In this document: piece after piece, positions 52,987-61,115 of the stretch
Position numbering within the stretch: position 1 is the first letter of the stretch
How the letters are laid out: every line of letters begins with the position of its first letter
Assembly: GCA_048499435.1 (NCBI GenBank)
Contig: JASNZW010000004.1
Span: forward strand, 310,001 to 374,000
Length of the DNA: 64,000 nucleotides
Direction of reading: 5' to 3'
Origin: DAOTWC01 sp048499435
GTDB lineage: Bacteria > Chloroflexota > Anaerolineae > Aggregatilineales > Phototrophicaceae
Translations under genes and position numbers: made by a program
The notes under the pieces: generated by a model
Seen by the model: only the letters and a program-made list of their open reading frames with translations
Told to the model about the DNA's origin: nothing
Databases searched by the model: none

Positions 52987-53889
52987 ATGGACACCAGCGA
53001 CAAGAACACGGGCACAAATGCGGTTCCTCGGATTTCCCTTAACAACGGAACGACGATTCCGCAATTAGGGTTTGGAACCCTGAATGTCCCGCCAGATCGC
53101 AATCCTACGCCCGAAAACACCGCCAAAACGGCTGAGATCGTCAGTCAGGTAATTCAGATTGGATACCGCTTCATCGATACCGCGCAGATGTACGGGAATG
53201 AAAAAGGCGTGGGCGATGGGATTGCGGCATCGGGGGTGCCCCGCGAAGAGCTGTATATCTCTACCAAGATCGGGAATGGCAATCACCGCCCTGATGCCGT
53301 CCGGCGTTCATTTGACGAGAGCCTTGAAAAGCTGGGGCTTAGCTATCTTGATCTTCTTCTCATGCACTGGCCGCTGCCGACCCTGTATGATGGAGATTTT
53401 GTTTCAACGTGGAAGGCGATGGCGGAGCTTTCCGCTTCGGGGCGAGTGCGCAGCATTGGGGTGTCCAATTTTGAGCCTGCGCATCTTGACCGTATCGTGA
53501 ATGAGACCGGCGTCATCCCGGTGGTGAACCAGATTGAAGTTCATCCCGGTTTTAATAACGATGCAGCGGTCAAAGCTTCCATCCGTTATGGCATTGCTGT
53601 TGAGGCCTGGAGTCCGCTGGGTCAGGGCAAGATTTCAGAGAAGCCGGTCATCCAACGCATTGCGACTGCCCACGGAAAAACCTACGCCCAAACCGTCCTG
53701 AGATGGCATATTCAACACGGATATATCATCTTCCCGAAGTCAATGCATCGTGAACGGATGGAAGAGAATCTCCATATTTTTGATTTCGCCTTGTCTGCCG
53801 AAGAGGTTGCCTCCATTGATGCCCTCGACGAAGGCGAAGCAGGGCGAGTTGGCCCGAACCCAAACACCTTTGACTGGTTACCGGCATAA
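52987..53889 (+). CDS. Aldo/keto reductase, 2,5-diketogluconate-reductase type
   Basis: 300 residues. The catalytic tetrad is D64, Y69, K94 and H127 (MHWPLP), with GVSNFEPAHL, VNQIEVHP and IIFPKSMHRERMEEN as NADPH-binding signatures of AKR5-type enzymes (DkgA/DkgB). These reduce methylglyoxal and other carbonyls. Fifty-five bp after the DUF2255 gene. Confidence 0.92.
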   Translation: MDTSDKNTGTNAVPRISLNNGTTIPQLGFGTLNVPPDRNPTPENTAKTAEIVSQVIQIGYRFIDTAQMYGNEKGVGDGIAASGVPREELYISTKIGNGNHRPDAVRRSFDESLEKLGLSYLDLLLMHWPLPTLYDGDFVSTWKAMAELSASGRVRSIGVSNFEPAHLDRIVNETGVIPVVNQIEVHPGFNNDAAVKASIRYGIAVEAWSPLGQGKISEKPVIQRIATAHGKTYAQTVLRWHIQHGYIIFPKSMHRERMEENLHIFDFALSAEEVASIDALDEGEAGRVGPNPNTFDWLPA

Positions 53890-53929
53890 ACTGAAGTGCT
53901 GTCACCCTATAAAGAAAGATGGAACAACC

Positions 53930-54823
53930 ATGAGCCGCAGAAGTCCCCTTATCCGCCTGAATAATGGTGTCGAGATGCCTGCCCTGGGTTTCGGCGTTTT
54001 CCTCGCTTCACAAGAGCAAACAGCAGACGCGGTCGAGACGGCGCTTGCCACTGGCTATCGGCTCGTTGACACCGCAGCCGCCTATAACAACGAGCGGCAG
54101 GTTGGCGAAGGCATCCGCCGCTCAGGAATCGATCGCGACCAAATCTTCATCACCACGAAGTTGTGGGAAGGAGATTACGGCTACGAGCAGGCGCTTCGCG
54201 CGTTCGATGCCAGCCTGCGCCGGCTCGGCGTTGATTATATTGACCTATACCTGCTGCACTGGCCGGTACCTACGGACTTCGAGATGACGCTGGCGGCGTA
54301 TAGAGCAGCAGAGAAGATGCTTGCGGACGGGCGTGCGCGCGCAATTGGCGTCTCGAACTTCCAGCCGCAGCATCTGGAGAACCTAATCCAGCAGACTGAT
54401 GTCGTCCCGGCGGTCAACCAGGTCGAGCTGCACCCGTATTTCACCGAGCAAGCGGTTCGAAAGACGAACGAGCGCTACGGCATCGTCACGCAGGCATGGT
54501 CACCAATCGGCGGCATCTACAACCTTAACCAGGAAACCGGCATCACGACGAAGCTGCTTGAAAACCCGGTCATCGTTGAACTCGCCGCGAAACGTGGAAA
54601 GACACCGGCGCAGGTGATCCTCCGCTGGCATCTTGATCACGGCTTCTCCGCGATCCCGAAATCAGTGACGCCGAGCCGGATTGTCGAGAACTTCAATGTC
54701 TTCGACTTCACACTCAGCCCCGACGAGATCGCCGCGATTGACGCGCTTGACACTGGCGTTCGCGCTGGCCCTGACCCCGAGACATACGACAAGAATACCT
54801 ATTCGACCACCATTGAGGACTAG
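53930..54823 (+). CDS. Aldo/keto reductase, 2,5-diketogluconate-reductase type (second)
   Basis: 297 residues from ATG 53930; an upstream in-frame ATG lies inside the previous gene. The tetrad is D47, Y52, K77 and H110 (LHWPVP), with GVSNFQPQHL, VNQVELHP and AIPKSVTPSRIVEN. It is related to but clearly diverged from the preceding AKR, so the pair is not a recent duplication. Forty bp spacing. Confidence 0.92.
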   Translation: MSRRSPLIRLNNGVEMPALGFGVFLASQEQTADAVETALATGYRLVDTAAAYNNERQVGEGIRRSGIDRDQIFITTKLWEGDYGYEQALRAFDASLRRLGVDYIDLYLLHWPVPTDFEMTLAAYRAAEKMLADGRARAIGVSNFQPQHLENLIQQTDVVPAVNQVELHPYFTEQAVRKTNERYGIVTQAWSPIGGIYNLNQETGITTKLLENPVIVELAAKRGKTPAQVILRWHLDHGFSAIPKSVTPSRIVENFNVFDFTLSPDEIAAIDALDTGVRAGPDPETYDKNTYSTTIED

Positions 54824-54851
54824 TGAACGAATCACAAATCTAGGAAAAACA

Positions 54852-55550
54852 ATGAGACCCCGACTGATCTGCCATATGACCAGCAGCGTTGATGGCCGCG
54901 CGCTCGTGCCCCTCTGGCATCCCGCCGATGCTGTCCCAGAGGGATTATGGGACACCGCCCGCGCGCGGCTCGGCGCCGACGCCTCCATCATGGGGCGCGT
55001 CACAGCACTCGAATACACGCTGGGCACTTCCCCCTACCCGGAAACGACTGAAACAGTCGAACGCGTGGATCATCTGCCTGAACCTGGCTTGGGCAAGTAC
55101 CAGATCGCCATCGACCCAAGCGGCTCCTTGATCTGGGGGCGCAGCGACATTGACGGCGCAGCGATCATCGTAGTGGTGGCCGAATCCACCAGCGACCGCT
55201 ACCTCGCGGGGCTGCGCGCCGAAGGCGTTTACTACCTTTTCGCCGGCGCCAGCGAGATTGACCTCGGTCTCGTGCTTGACAAGCTCGGCAGCCTTGGCAT
55301 CCAGCGCCTGTACCTCGACGGCGGCCCTGCTACGAGCGGGCGCTTCCTGCATGCAGGGCTGATCGACGAGATCAGCCTCCTGCTGCTGCCCGCGCTTGAT
55401 GGATACACCGGCGCCCCGGCCATTTTCGAGTACAAGGGGGAACGCGACAAACCGCCGTTTCCTGTCACGAAGCTGAAGCTCATGTCAAGTGAGGTGCTCG
55501 ACGGCGAGGTGTTGTGGCTTCGGTACGAACTCGACAACATCCGCCAGTGA
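54852..55550 (+). CDS. RibD C-terminal/dihydrofolate-reductase-like protein
   Basis: 232 residues from ATG 54852, 28 bp after the AKR. The sequence RPRLICHMTSSVDGRALVP, DASIMGRVTALEY and RLYLDGGPATSGRFLHAGLIDEISLLLLP matches the RibD_C (DHFR-like) reductase family. Outside riboflavin clusters these stand-alone members have unknown NADPH-dependent reductase roles. Confidence 0.87.
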   Translation: MRPRLICHMTSSVDGRALVPLWHPADAVPEGLWDTARARLGADASIMGRVTALEYTLGTSPYPETTETVERVDHLPEPGLGKYQIAIDPSGSLIWGRSDIDGAAIIVVVAESTSDRYLAGLRAEGVYYLFAGASEIDLGLVLDKLGSLGIQRLYLDGGPATSGRFLHAGLIDEISLLLLPALDGYTGAPAIFEYKGERDKPPFPVTKLKLMSSEVLDGEVLWLRYELDNIRQ

Positions 55551-55591
55551 TTTGCTTACGGCGCGGCTCTTGAAATGTTCGAGGTGAAACC

Positions 55592-56353
55592 ATGAACATA
55601 TCATTCCAGGATAAGGTTGCCTTTGTAACGGGCGGCGCCGAAGGCATTGGCTATGCGACGGCTCAGGCATTCGCCGAAGCTGGCGCGGCTGTAGCCATCG
55701 CCGGCATCCACGAAGATACTGTCAAGGCGGCAGCAGACAGGCTGACCAAAGCGGGGTATCAGGCGTTGGGTCTGCAATGTGATGTCTCGGACGAGGCGCA
55801 AGTTGTGGCGGCAATCGCTGAGACGGTATCCGTATTTGGGCGTCTCGACGCTGCCTACAATAACGCCGGAATTCATGCGCCCAGTGTCGAAACGGCTGAT
55901 GCTCTAGCCGAGGATTTTGATCGTGTGATCGCGGTCAACCTGCGCGGGGTCTGGACCTGCATGAAGCACGAACTTCGCCAGATGCGCAAGCAGGGCAGCG
56001 GCGTAATCGTCAACTGCTCATCCCAGAGCGGTCTGGTCGGCATCGCCGGGCTTGGAGCCTATACGGCATCCAAGCACGGCGTGATCGGGCTGACCAAGGC
56101 CGCCGCGCTCGAATATGCACGCAGCGGCATACGCATCAACGCGATCTGTCCCGGCACCGTCGATACCCCGATGGTCGCAAAAGCAAAGCTCGACCATCCA
56201 GCGCGCATACAGGCGGTCATTGACAACATCCCACTTGGCCGCATGGGGACGCCAGAGGAGATCGCCTCAGCCGTCCTATGGCTTTGCAGTCCGGGTGCCG
56301 GCTTCATGATCGGACAGGTCATTGCGCCCGACGGCGGATACGCGGCTCAGTGA
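55592..56353 (+). CDS. Short-chain dehydrogenase/reductase
   Basis: 253 residues. Cofactor motif TGGAEGIG (13-20), NNAGIH, catalytic Ser at 143-146, Y157 and K161 (YTASK), and the C-terminal GQVIAPDGGYAAQ typical of FabG-like SDRs. Member of the nine-gene operon. Confidence 0.92.
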   Translation: MNISFQDKVAFVTGGAEGIGYATAQAFAEAGAAVAIAGIHEDTVKAAADRLTKAGYQALGLQCDVSDEAQVVAAIAETVSVFGRLDAAYNNAGIHAPSVETADALAEDFDRVIAVNLRGVWTCMKHELRQMRKQGSGVIVNCSSQSGLVGIAGLGAYTASKHGVIGLTKAAALEYARSGIRINAICPGTVDTPMVAKAKLDHPARIQAVIDNIPLGRMGTPEEIASAVLWLCSPGAGFMIGQVIAPDGGYAAQ

Positions 56354-56399
56354 GCGCGCATGAAGCAAATATACGAATGGAATGCGAGGAGAATGAACC

Positions 56400-56720
56400 A
56401 TGTCTAAACAACAGCCCACGACAGAAGATATCAGGGCTTTCGCGCCCAAATTGATGGAACTAACCGATGAGGTACTCTTCGGTGATGTTTGGGAACGTCC
56501 GGGATTATCCAAGCGCGACCGCAGCTTGATTACCGTCGCAGCCCTGACCGCGCTTTATCGGACGAATGAACTGCCATTTCATATTGTTCGTGCCCATGAG
56601 AATGGGGTCAGTAAAGACGAACTGGTCGAATTGTTCACTCATCTTGCATTCTATGCCGGGTGGCCGAACGCGATGACCGCAGCCCGGATAGCGATCGAAC
56701 AGTTGCCCGAAACAGAATAA
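56400..56720 (+). CDS. Carboxymuconolactone-decarboxylase-family protein
   Basis: 106 residues with the all-helical CMD pattern: VLFGDVWERPGLSKRDRSLITVAAL (in part), HIVRAHENGVSKDELVE and FYAGWPNAMTA. It lacks the CxxC of AhpD-type peroxidases, so it is of the lactone-decarboxylase rather than the thiol branch. Members often occur with cupins and AKRs in stress operons, as here. Confidence 0.88.
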   Translation: MSKQQPTTEDIRAFAPKLMELTDEVLFGDVWERPGLSKRDRSLITVAALTALYRTNELPFHIVRAHENGVSKDELVELFTHLAFYAGWPNAMTAARIAIEQLPETE

Positions 56721-56758
56721 CACGCCCGCTAAATATGGAATGTGAAAGGGGAAAGCTC

Positions 56759-57742
56759 ATGGAATACGCCCGTTTAGGGTCAACTGGGATGAAGGTCTCA
56801 CGCATCTGTCTGGGCTGCATGGGCTTTGGCGATGCGACACGCTGGGTACACAAATGGGTGCTGGACGAGGAAAACAGCCGCCCCATCATTCAGAAGGCGC
56901 TCGAACTGGGCATCAATTTCTTTGATACCGCCAATGTCTATTCCATCGGGCGCAGCGAGGAAATTCTCGGCAGCGCGCTGAAGGATTTCGCCCGCCGGGA
57001 TGAGGTGGTTATTGCCACCAAAGTACATGGCAAAATGTCGGATGCGCCAAATGGCGGCGGGCTGTCGCGCAAAGCCATCCTGAGTGAGATTGACCACAGC
57101 CTGAAACGCCTGCAAACCGATTATGTGGACCTCTACCAGATCCACCGCTGGGATTACGAAACCCCCATCGAAGAAACGATGGAAGCGCTGAACGATGTGG
57201 TGCGCGCAGGCAAGGCGCGTTACATCGGCGCTTCCGCGATGTGGGCATGGCAGTTCCAGAAGGCACTGCACGTCTCTGACCAGCACGGTTGGGCACGCTT
57301 CGTCTCCATGCAGGATCACTACAACCTGATCTATCGCGAAGAAGAACGGGAAATGCTGCCGCTTTGCCGTGACCAAAAGCTCGGCGCGATCCCCTACAGC
57401 CCGCTCGCGTCGGGTCGCTTGACGCGCGAAGCGGGAGCAGAAAGCACGCTCCGCTCTGAGACCGATCAAGTCCAGAAAAGCAAATACGATGCGTCTGCCG
57501 AAACCGATCAGCAGGTTATTCAGCGCGTCGCGGAGATCGCGGAAAAGTACGGCATACTGCGCGTTCACGTGGCGCTGGCGTGGCTGCTGCATAAAGAACC
57601 CGTGACCGCGCCCATCGTTGGCGCAACCAGGATTTCGCATCTGGAGGATGCTGTTGGCGCTCTAGCGGTGAGGCTGACTCAAGAGGATATAGCATACCTG
57701 GAAGAGCTGTATGTGCCGCACCGCATTGTCGGGCACCAATAA
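56759..57742 (+). CDS. Aldo/keto reductase (YajO/channel-beta-like)
   Basis: 327 residues from ATG 56759 with a GAAAGGGGAAA site. The tetrad is D56, Y61, K88 and H129 (IHRWD). N-terminal MEYARLGSTGMKVSRICLGC parallels the chromosomal AKR at 9328-10293 but belongs to the island's lower-GC composition. Last gene of the operon. Confidence 0.92.
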   Translation: MEYARLGSTGMKVSRICLGCMGFGDATRWVHKWVLDEENSRPIIQKALELGINFFDTANVYSIGRSEEILGSALKDFARRDEVVIATKVHGKMSDAPNGGGLSRKAILSEIDHSLKRLQTDYVDLYQIHRWDYETPIEETMEALNDVVRAGKARYIGASAMWAWQFQKALHVSDQHGWARFVSMQDHYNLIYREEEREMLPLCRDQKLGAIPYSPLASGRLTREAGAESTLRSETDQVQKSKYDASAETDQQVIQRVAEIAEKYGILRVHVALAWLLHKEPVTAPIVGATRISHLEDAVGALAVRLTQEDIAYLEELYVPHRIVGHQ

Positions 57743-58120
57743 CAGGAGTTTTCGCAGCCCATAATCATCTGTGTGTCTGAAAACTCTGTATACTGGCACA
57801 GTCGCCCATCTAGCGGCTTAGGGGGTATCCACCTTCCGCTGCCTTTGCGGGACAGACCCGACTCTCACTTCCACTGGCCTAGCCATTGGGGGCTGCTCAT
57901 ACTCTCTTATCCTTGTGTCCAGAAATCCACGCGCCGTTCAACTACTGGAAGCGGGTTGAGCGAGATGGAGACAAAGCAGCAAATCGCACGTCGGGGAACT
58001 GCTGGCGTGACGACGAGCTGGCAATATTGGCAGAACACTTAAATGCCGGGGCAACACAGCTTGAAATCGTAGCCGTGTTGCCCGACAGAATGTGGGAAGC
58101 TATCCGCAGAAAAATCGCCA
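57743..58120 (+). other. Right end of the island, mostly non-coding
   Basis: Between the last AKR and the copA repeat. 57743-57885 shows no gene. It contains CT-rich sequence and an isolated GTATACTGGCAC stretch. 57886-58120 is a truncated open frame described separately. Confidence 0.6.
57886..58120 (+). pseudogene. C-terminal remnant resembling the tail of a large serine recombinase
   Basis: An open frame whose segment CWRDDELAILAEHLNAGATQ and EIVAVLPDRMWEAIRRKIAR looks like the Myb/HTH-like tail (W-x-DDEx-ILxxx-x8-ExxxxLPxRxWxAIRxKI) seen on some recombinase-family proteins of Chloroflexota. It has no upstream catalytic domain and ends where the copA repeat starts, so the frame continues into unrelated copA antisense sequence. 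The identity is tentative. Confidence 0.4.
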
Positions 58121-58486
58121 GACCGCGCAGGCCGGGCTTACTGCGCCTGGGGCTGGGCGGCTGGGGAACGGTGGGACGGCTGCGGGCCGCCCTGAGCAGC
58201 GTCCGTCGGGAATGGAAGCGCCCGCGTCCGCAGGCGCAGACTGTTGCTCACGACAAAGACGCTGCTGAAGGCCATCGCGCCGGCGGCCAGCATGGGCACC
58301 AGCAGGCCCAGCATCGCCACCGGGATGAGGACAATGTTGTAGATGAGCGCCCAGAACAGATTCTGGTAGATCGTCCGCATCGTCGCCCGGCTCAGGCTGA
58401 TCGCGCGCGTCACACCGCGCAGGTCGCCGCTGACCAGCGTGACGTCGCTGGCCTCCATCGCGATGTCCGTGCCCGTGCCGATAGCG
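58121..58486 (-). repeat. Right copy of the copA 3'-end direct repeat
   Basis: 366 bp, counterpart of 46646-47005. It begins 17 bp beyond the copA stop and runs about 115 codons into the gene, so copA stays intact at this copy. Confidence 0.95.
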
Positions 58487-60693
58487 ATGCCAACGTCGGC
58501 CTGCGCCAGCGCCGGCGCGTCGTTGATGCCGTCGCCGACCATCGCCACCCGTTTGCCCTCGTTTTGCAGCGCCTGCACCGCCGCCGTTTTCTGGTCGGGC
58601 AGCACGTCAGCCAGCACGCGCGCGATGCCCACTTCGGCGGCGATCGCCTGGGCCGTGCGCGCGTTGTCGCCGGTGATCATCACCACCTCGATGCCGAGCG
58701 CCTGCAATGCGCGCACCGCTTCCGGTGAGCTGCCCTTGATCGTGTCGGCGATGCCGATGAGGCCGGCGATCTGCCCATCTATGCGCACCACTGAAACGGT
58801 GCGCCCCTGCTTCTGCAGAGTCTCGACGCTGGCGCTGAGCGCCCCGCCGCCGTTGGGCGCCGCGTCCAGCACGTAGCGCGGGCTGCCGACCACGACCTCG
58901 CGCCCGGCAACTGTCGCGCTGATGCCTTTGCCCGCGTCTGCCGTAAACCCTTCCGGCTGCGCCAGCGCCAGGTTTTTCGCCTGCGCCGCCTGCACGATGG
59001 CCGCGCCCAGCGGGTGCTCGCTGCCGCGTTCAGCGCTGGCCGCCAGCCGCAGCAGCTCGTCAGCGTCGAAGCCGTCCGCCGCGATTACGTCCGTGACGGC
59101 GGGTTCGCCGCGCGTGATCGTGCCGGTTTTGTCCAGCGCCACGGCCTGCACGCGGTGCGCCGTCTCCAGCGCCTCGCTGCTCTTAAACAGCACGCCCATT
59201 TCCGCGCCGCGCCCGGTTCCGACCATGATGGCGGTCGGTGTGGCCAGGCCGAGCGCGCACGGGCAGGCGATGACCAGCACCGCCACCGCGTTGACCATCG
59301 CGACGGTGAAGCCCACCTGGCCGACCACCAGCCAGCCCAGGAAGGTGAGCGCTGCCAGCACCAGCACGATCGGCACGAATACACCCGACACGCGGTCGGC
59401 GATGCGCTGGATGGGCGCTTTCGACCCCTGCGCTTGTTCCACCAGCCGGATGATCTGCGCCAGCGCCGTCTGCGCGCCCACTTTCTGCGCCTCGATCACC
59501 AGCCGCCCCTGCTTGTTGACGGTCGCGCCGATCACAGCGCTGCCGGTTTCCTTGTTCACCGGCAGGCTCTCGCCGGTGAGCATGGATTCGTCCACGCTGG
59601 AGCGGCCCTCGATCACCACGCCGTCTACCGGAATGCGCTCGCCGGGGCGCACCAGCAGCACGTCGCCGGCCAGCACGTCGTCAACAGCGACTTCGGTTTC
59701 CTGCCCGTCGCGCAGCAGCGTCGCGGTGCGGGGGGCCAACCCCATCAGCTTTTTGATAGCCTCGCTGGTGCGGCCCTTGGCGCGCGCTTCCAGCAGCTTG
59801 CCCAGCGTGATCAGCGTGAGGATGACTGCCGCCGTCTCAAAGTAGACGTGATCGCCGATGATGTCTGACAGCCCGGCGACAATGCCGACCAGCACAGCCA
59901 CGCTGTACAGATAGGCGGCTGACGAGCCGATAGCGATCAGCGTGTCCATGTTGGCCGAACGGTTGCGCGCCGCCTTGATCGCGCCCACAATGTACTGCCG
60001 CCCGACGATAAACTGCACCGGCGTGGCCAGCAGGCCGAAGATGAACGGCCAGCCGCCCCACAGCAGCCAGTCCAGCGCCGGGATCGTGCCCGGCATCGCG
60101 CCGGCGGCGGCGTGGCTGGCCATCGGCTGGGCCGCCATGTAGAAGTCGCGCGCCATGCTCAGCACGAACAGCGGCAGCGTGAACGCCGCGCCGATCAGCA
60201 CCATCCGCCGCTGCCGCGCGATCTCCGCGTCACGGGCGGCGCGCTCGGCGTCCTCCGGGATCGCGGCGTCGCTCAGGTCTACGACGCCGTAGCCAGCGTC
60301 CTCGACCGCCTGCACGATGTCAGCGCGGCGCACAGTGCCCGGCAGATAGGTGACGGTGGCGCGCTCGGTCGCCAGGTTGACGGTTACGTCCAGGACGCCC
60401 GGCTGCCGGCTGATGGCGCGCTCGACGTTGCGCACACAGCTCGCGCAGGTCATGCCGGTAATCGGCAGCTCCAGCGTGCCCTGCGCCACGCCGTAGCCCG
60501 CCGCGTCGATGCGCTCGATAAGCTGGCGCACATTCACCTGCGCCGGGTCAAAACTGACGTGGGCGCGTTCGGTGGCGAAGTTCACAGCGGCGTCGGCCAC
60601 GCCGTCGGTGTGGCTCAGCGCGCGCTCGACGTTGCGCACGCAGCTCGCGCAGGTCATGCCGGTTACGGGCAGGTCAATCTGTTGGGTAGCCAT
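58138..60693 (-). CDS. copA: Copper-translocating P1B-type ATPase
   Basis: 851 residues. Two N-terminal heavy-metal-associated domains each have GMTCASC (C15/C18 and C83/C86). The TM metal site is C477-P-C479, the phosphorylated residue is D521 (DKTGTITRGEP), and an HP motif (SEHPLG) and GDGINDAPALAQADVGIAIG follow. It exports Cu(I) from the cytoplasm. It is 24 bp downstream of csoR and so is probably controlled by the two CsoR operators. Its last about 115 codons are duplicated at the left end of the island. Confidence 0.96.
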   Translation of the reverse strand: MATQQIDLPVTGMTCASCVRNVERALSHTDGVADAAVNFATERAHVSFDPAQVNVRQLIERIDAAGYGVAQGTLELPITGMTCASCVRNVERAISRQPGVLDVTVNLATERATVTYLPGTVRRADIVQAVEDAGYGVVDLSDAAIPEDAERAARDAEIARQRRMVLIGAAFTLPLFVLSMARDFYMAAQPMASHAAAGAMPGTIPALDWLLWGGWPFIFGLLATPVQFIVGRQYIVGAIKAARNRSANMDTLIAIGSSAAYLYSVAVLVGIVAGLSDIIGDHVYFETAAVILTLITLGKLLEARAKGRTSEAIKKLMGLAPRTATLLRDGQETEVAVDDVLAGDVLLVRPGERIPVDGVVIEGRSSVDESMLTGESLPVNKETGSAVIGATVNKQGRLVIEAQKVGAQTALAQIIRLVEQAQGSKAPIQRIADRVSGVFVPIVLVLAALTFLGWLVVGQVGFTVAMVNAVAVLVIACPCALGLATPTAIMVGTGRGAEMGVLFKSSEALETAHRVQAVALDKTGTITRGEPAVTDVIAADGFDADELLRLAASAERGSEHPLGAAIVQAAQAKNLALAQPEGFTADAGKGISATVAGREVVVGSPRYVLDAAPNGGGALSASVETLQKQGRTVSVVRIDGQIAGLIGIADTIKGSSPEAVRALQALGIEVVMITGDNARTAQAIAAEVGIARVLADVLPDQKTAAVQALQNEGKRVAMVGDGINDAPALAQADVGIAIGTGTDIAMEASDVTLVSGDLRGVTRAISLSRATMRTIYQNLFWALIYNIVLIPVAMLGLLVPMLAAGAMAFSSVFVVSNSLRLRTRALPFPTDAAQGGPQPSHRSPAAQPQAQ

Positions 60694-60717
60694 GGCGAAT
60701 CCTTACACTTTAAGGCG

Positions 60718-61020
60718 TCAGTGGTTGAGCAGGTCGAAGATACGGGCCAGGTCGCGCGCGGTTTTATCCGGGTCTGCGGCCATCTCGAGGCGGGCGGTGT
60801 TTTCCAGGTAGCATTCGACCAGGTGTGTGATCAGGCTGGTCATGCCTTTCTCAACGGCGCGCGCGCGGATCACACGTTCCTCGCAGGTTCCGGTGTCCGC
60901 CGCGATCATGCGCTCCAGGCCGGCGAGCTGGCCCTGGATGCGCCGAATGCGGTTGAGCGTCTGGCGGTTGCGCTCACAGCGCTCGCCAGGCTGTAAATCG
61001 TGCGCTGCCGGGCTGTCCAT
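60718..61020 (-). CDS. csoR: Copper-sensing repressor CsoR
   Basis: 100 residues, all helical (DUF156 family). The Cu(I)-binding C-H-C triad is present at C46, H66 and C70, which separates it from FrmR/RcnR relatives. ATG 61020 lies 18 bp from the proximal operator. It would repress its own gene and copA, with derepression by copper. Confidence 0.94.
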   Translation of the reverse strand: MDSPAAHDLQPGERCERNRQTLNRIRRIQGQLAGLERMIAADTGTCEERVIRARAVEKGMTSLITHLVECYLENTARLEMAADPDKTARDLARIFDLLNH

Positions 61021-61038
61021 CGTCTTTACCTCTGTTTA

Positions 61039-61085
61039 TATACCCCTGTGGGTATATTATAGCATACCCCAGGGGGTATATGCAA
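61039..61085 (-). promoter_or_regulatory. csoR-copA promoter with two CsoR-type operators
   Basis: Minus-strand -35 TTGCAT (61085-61080) and -10 TATAAT (61061-61056), spacer 18, with an extended TGC before the -10. Operator 2, ATACCCCAGGGGGTAT (61064-61079), occupies the spacer; operator 1, TATACCCCTGTGGGTATA (61039-61056), covers the start region. Their centres lie about 24 bp apart. Both match the GC-rich CsoR operator type flanked by AT. Confidence 0.85.
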
Positions 61086-61115
61086 GTGGCAAAAACGGCG
61101 CGCCTGGCCGCCGCC

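Noticed and set aside
56400..56720. AhpD-type peroxidase assignment for the CMD-family protein
   Set aside because: The CxxC redox pair is missing.
46646..58486. Assembly duplication as the explanation of the copA repeat
   Set aside because: Seven substitutions and a 6-bp deletion separate the copies and each has different unique flanks; still, spanning reads are needed to exclude a chimera.
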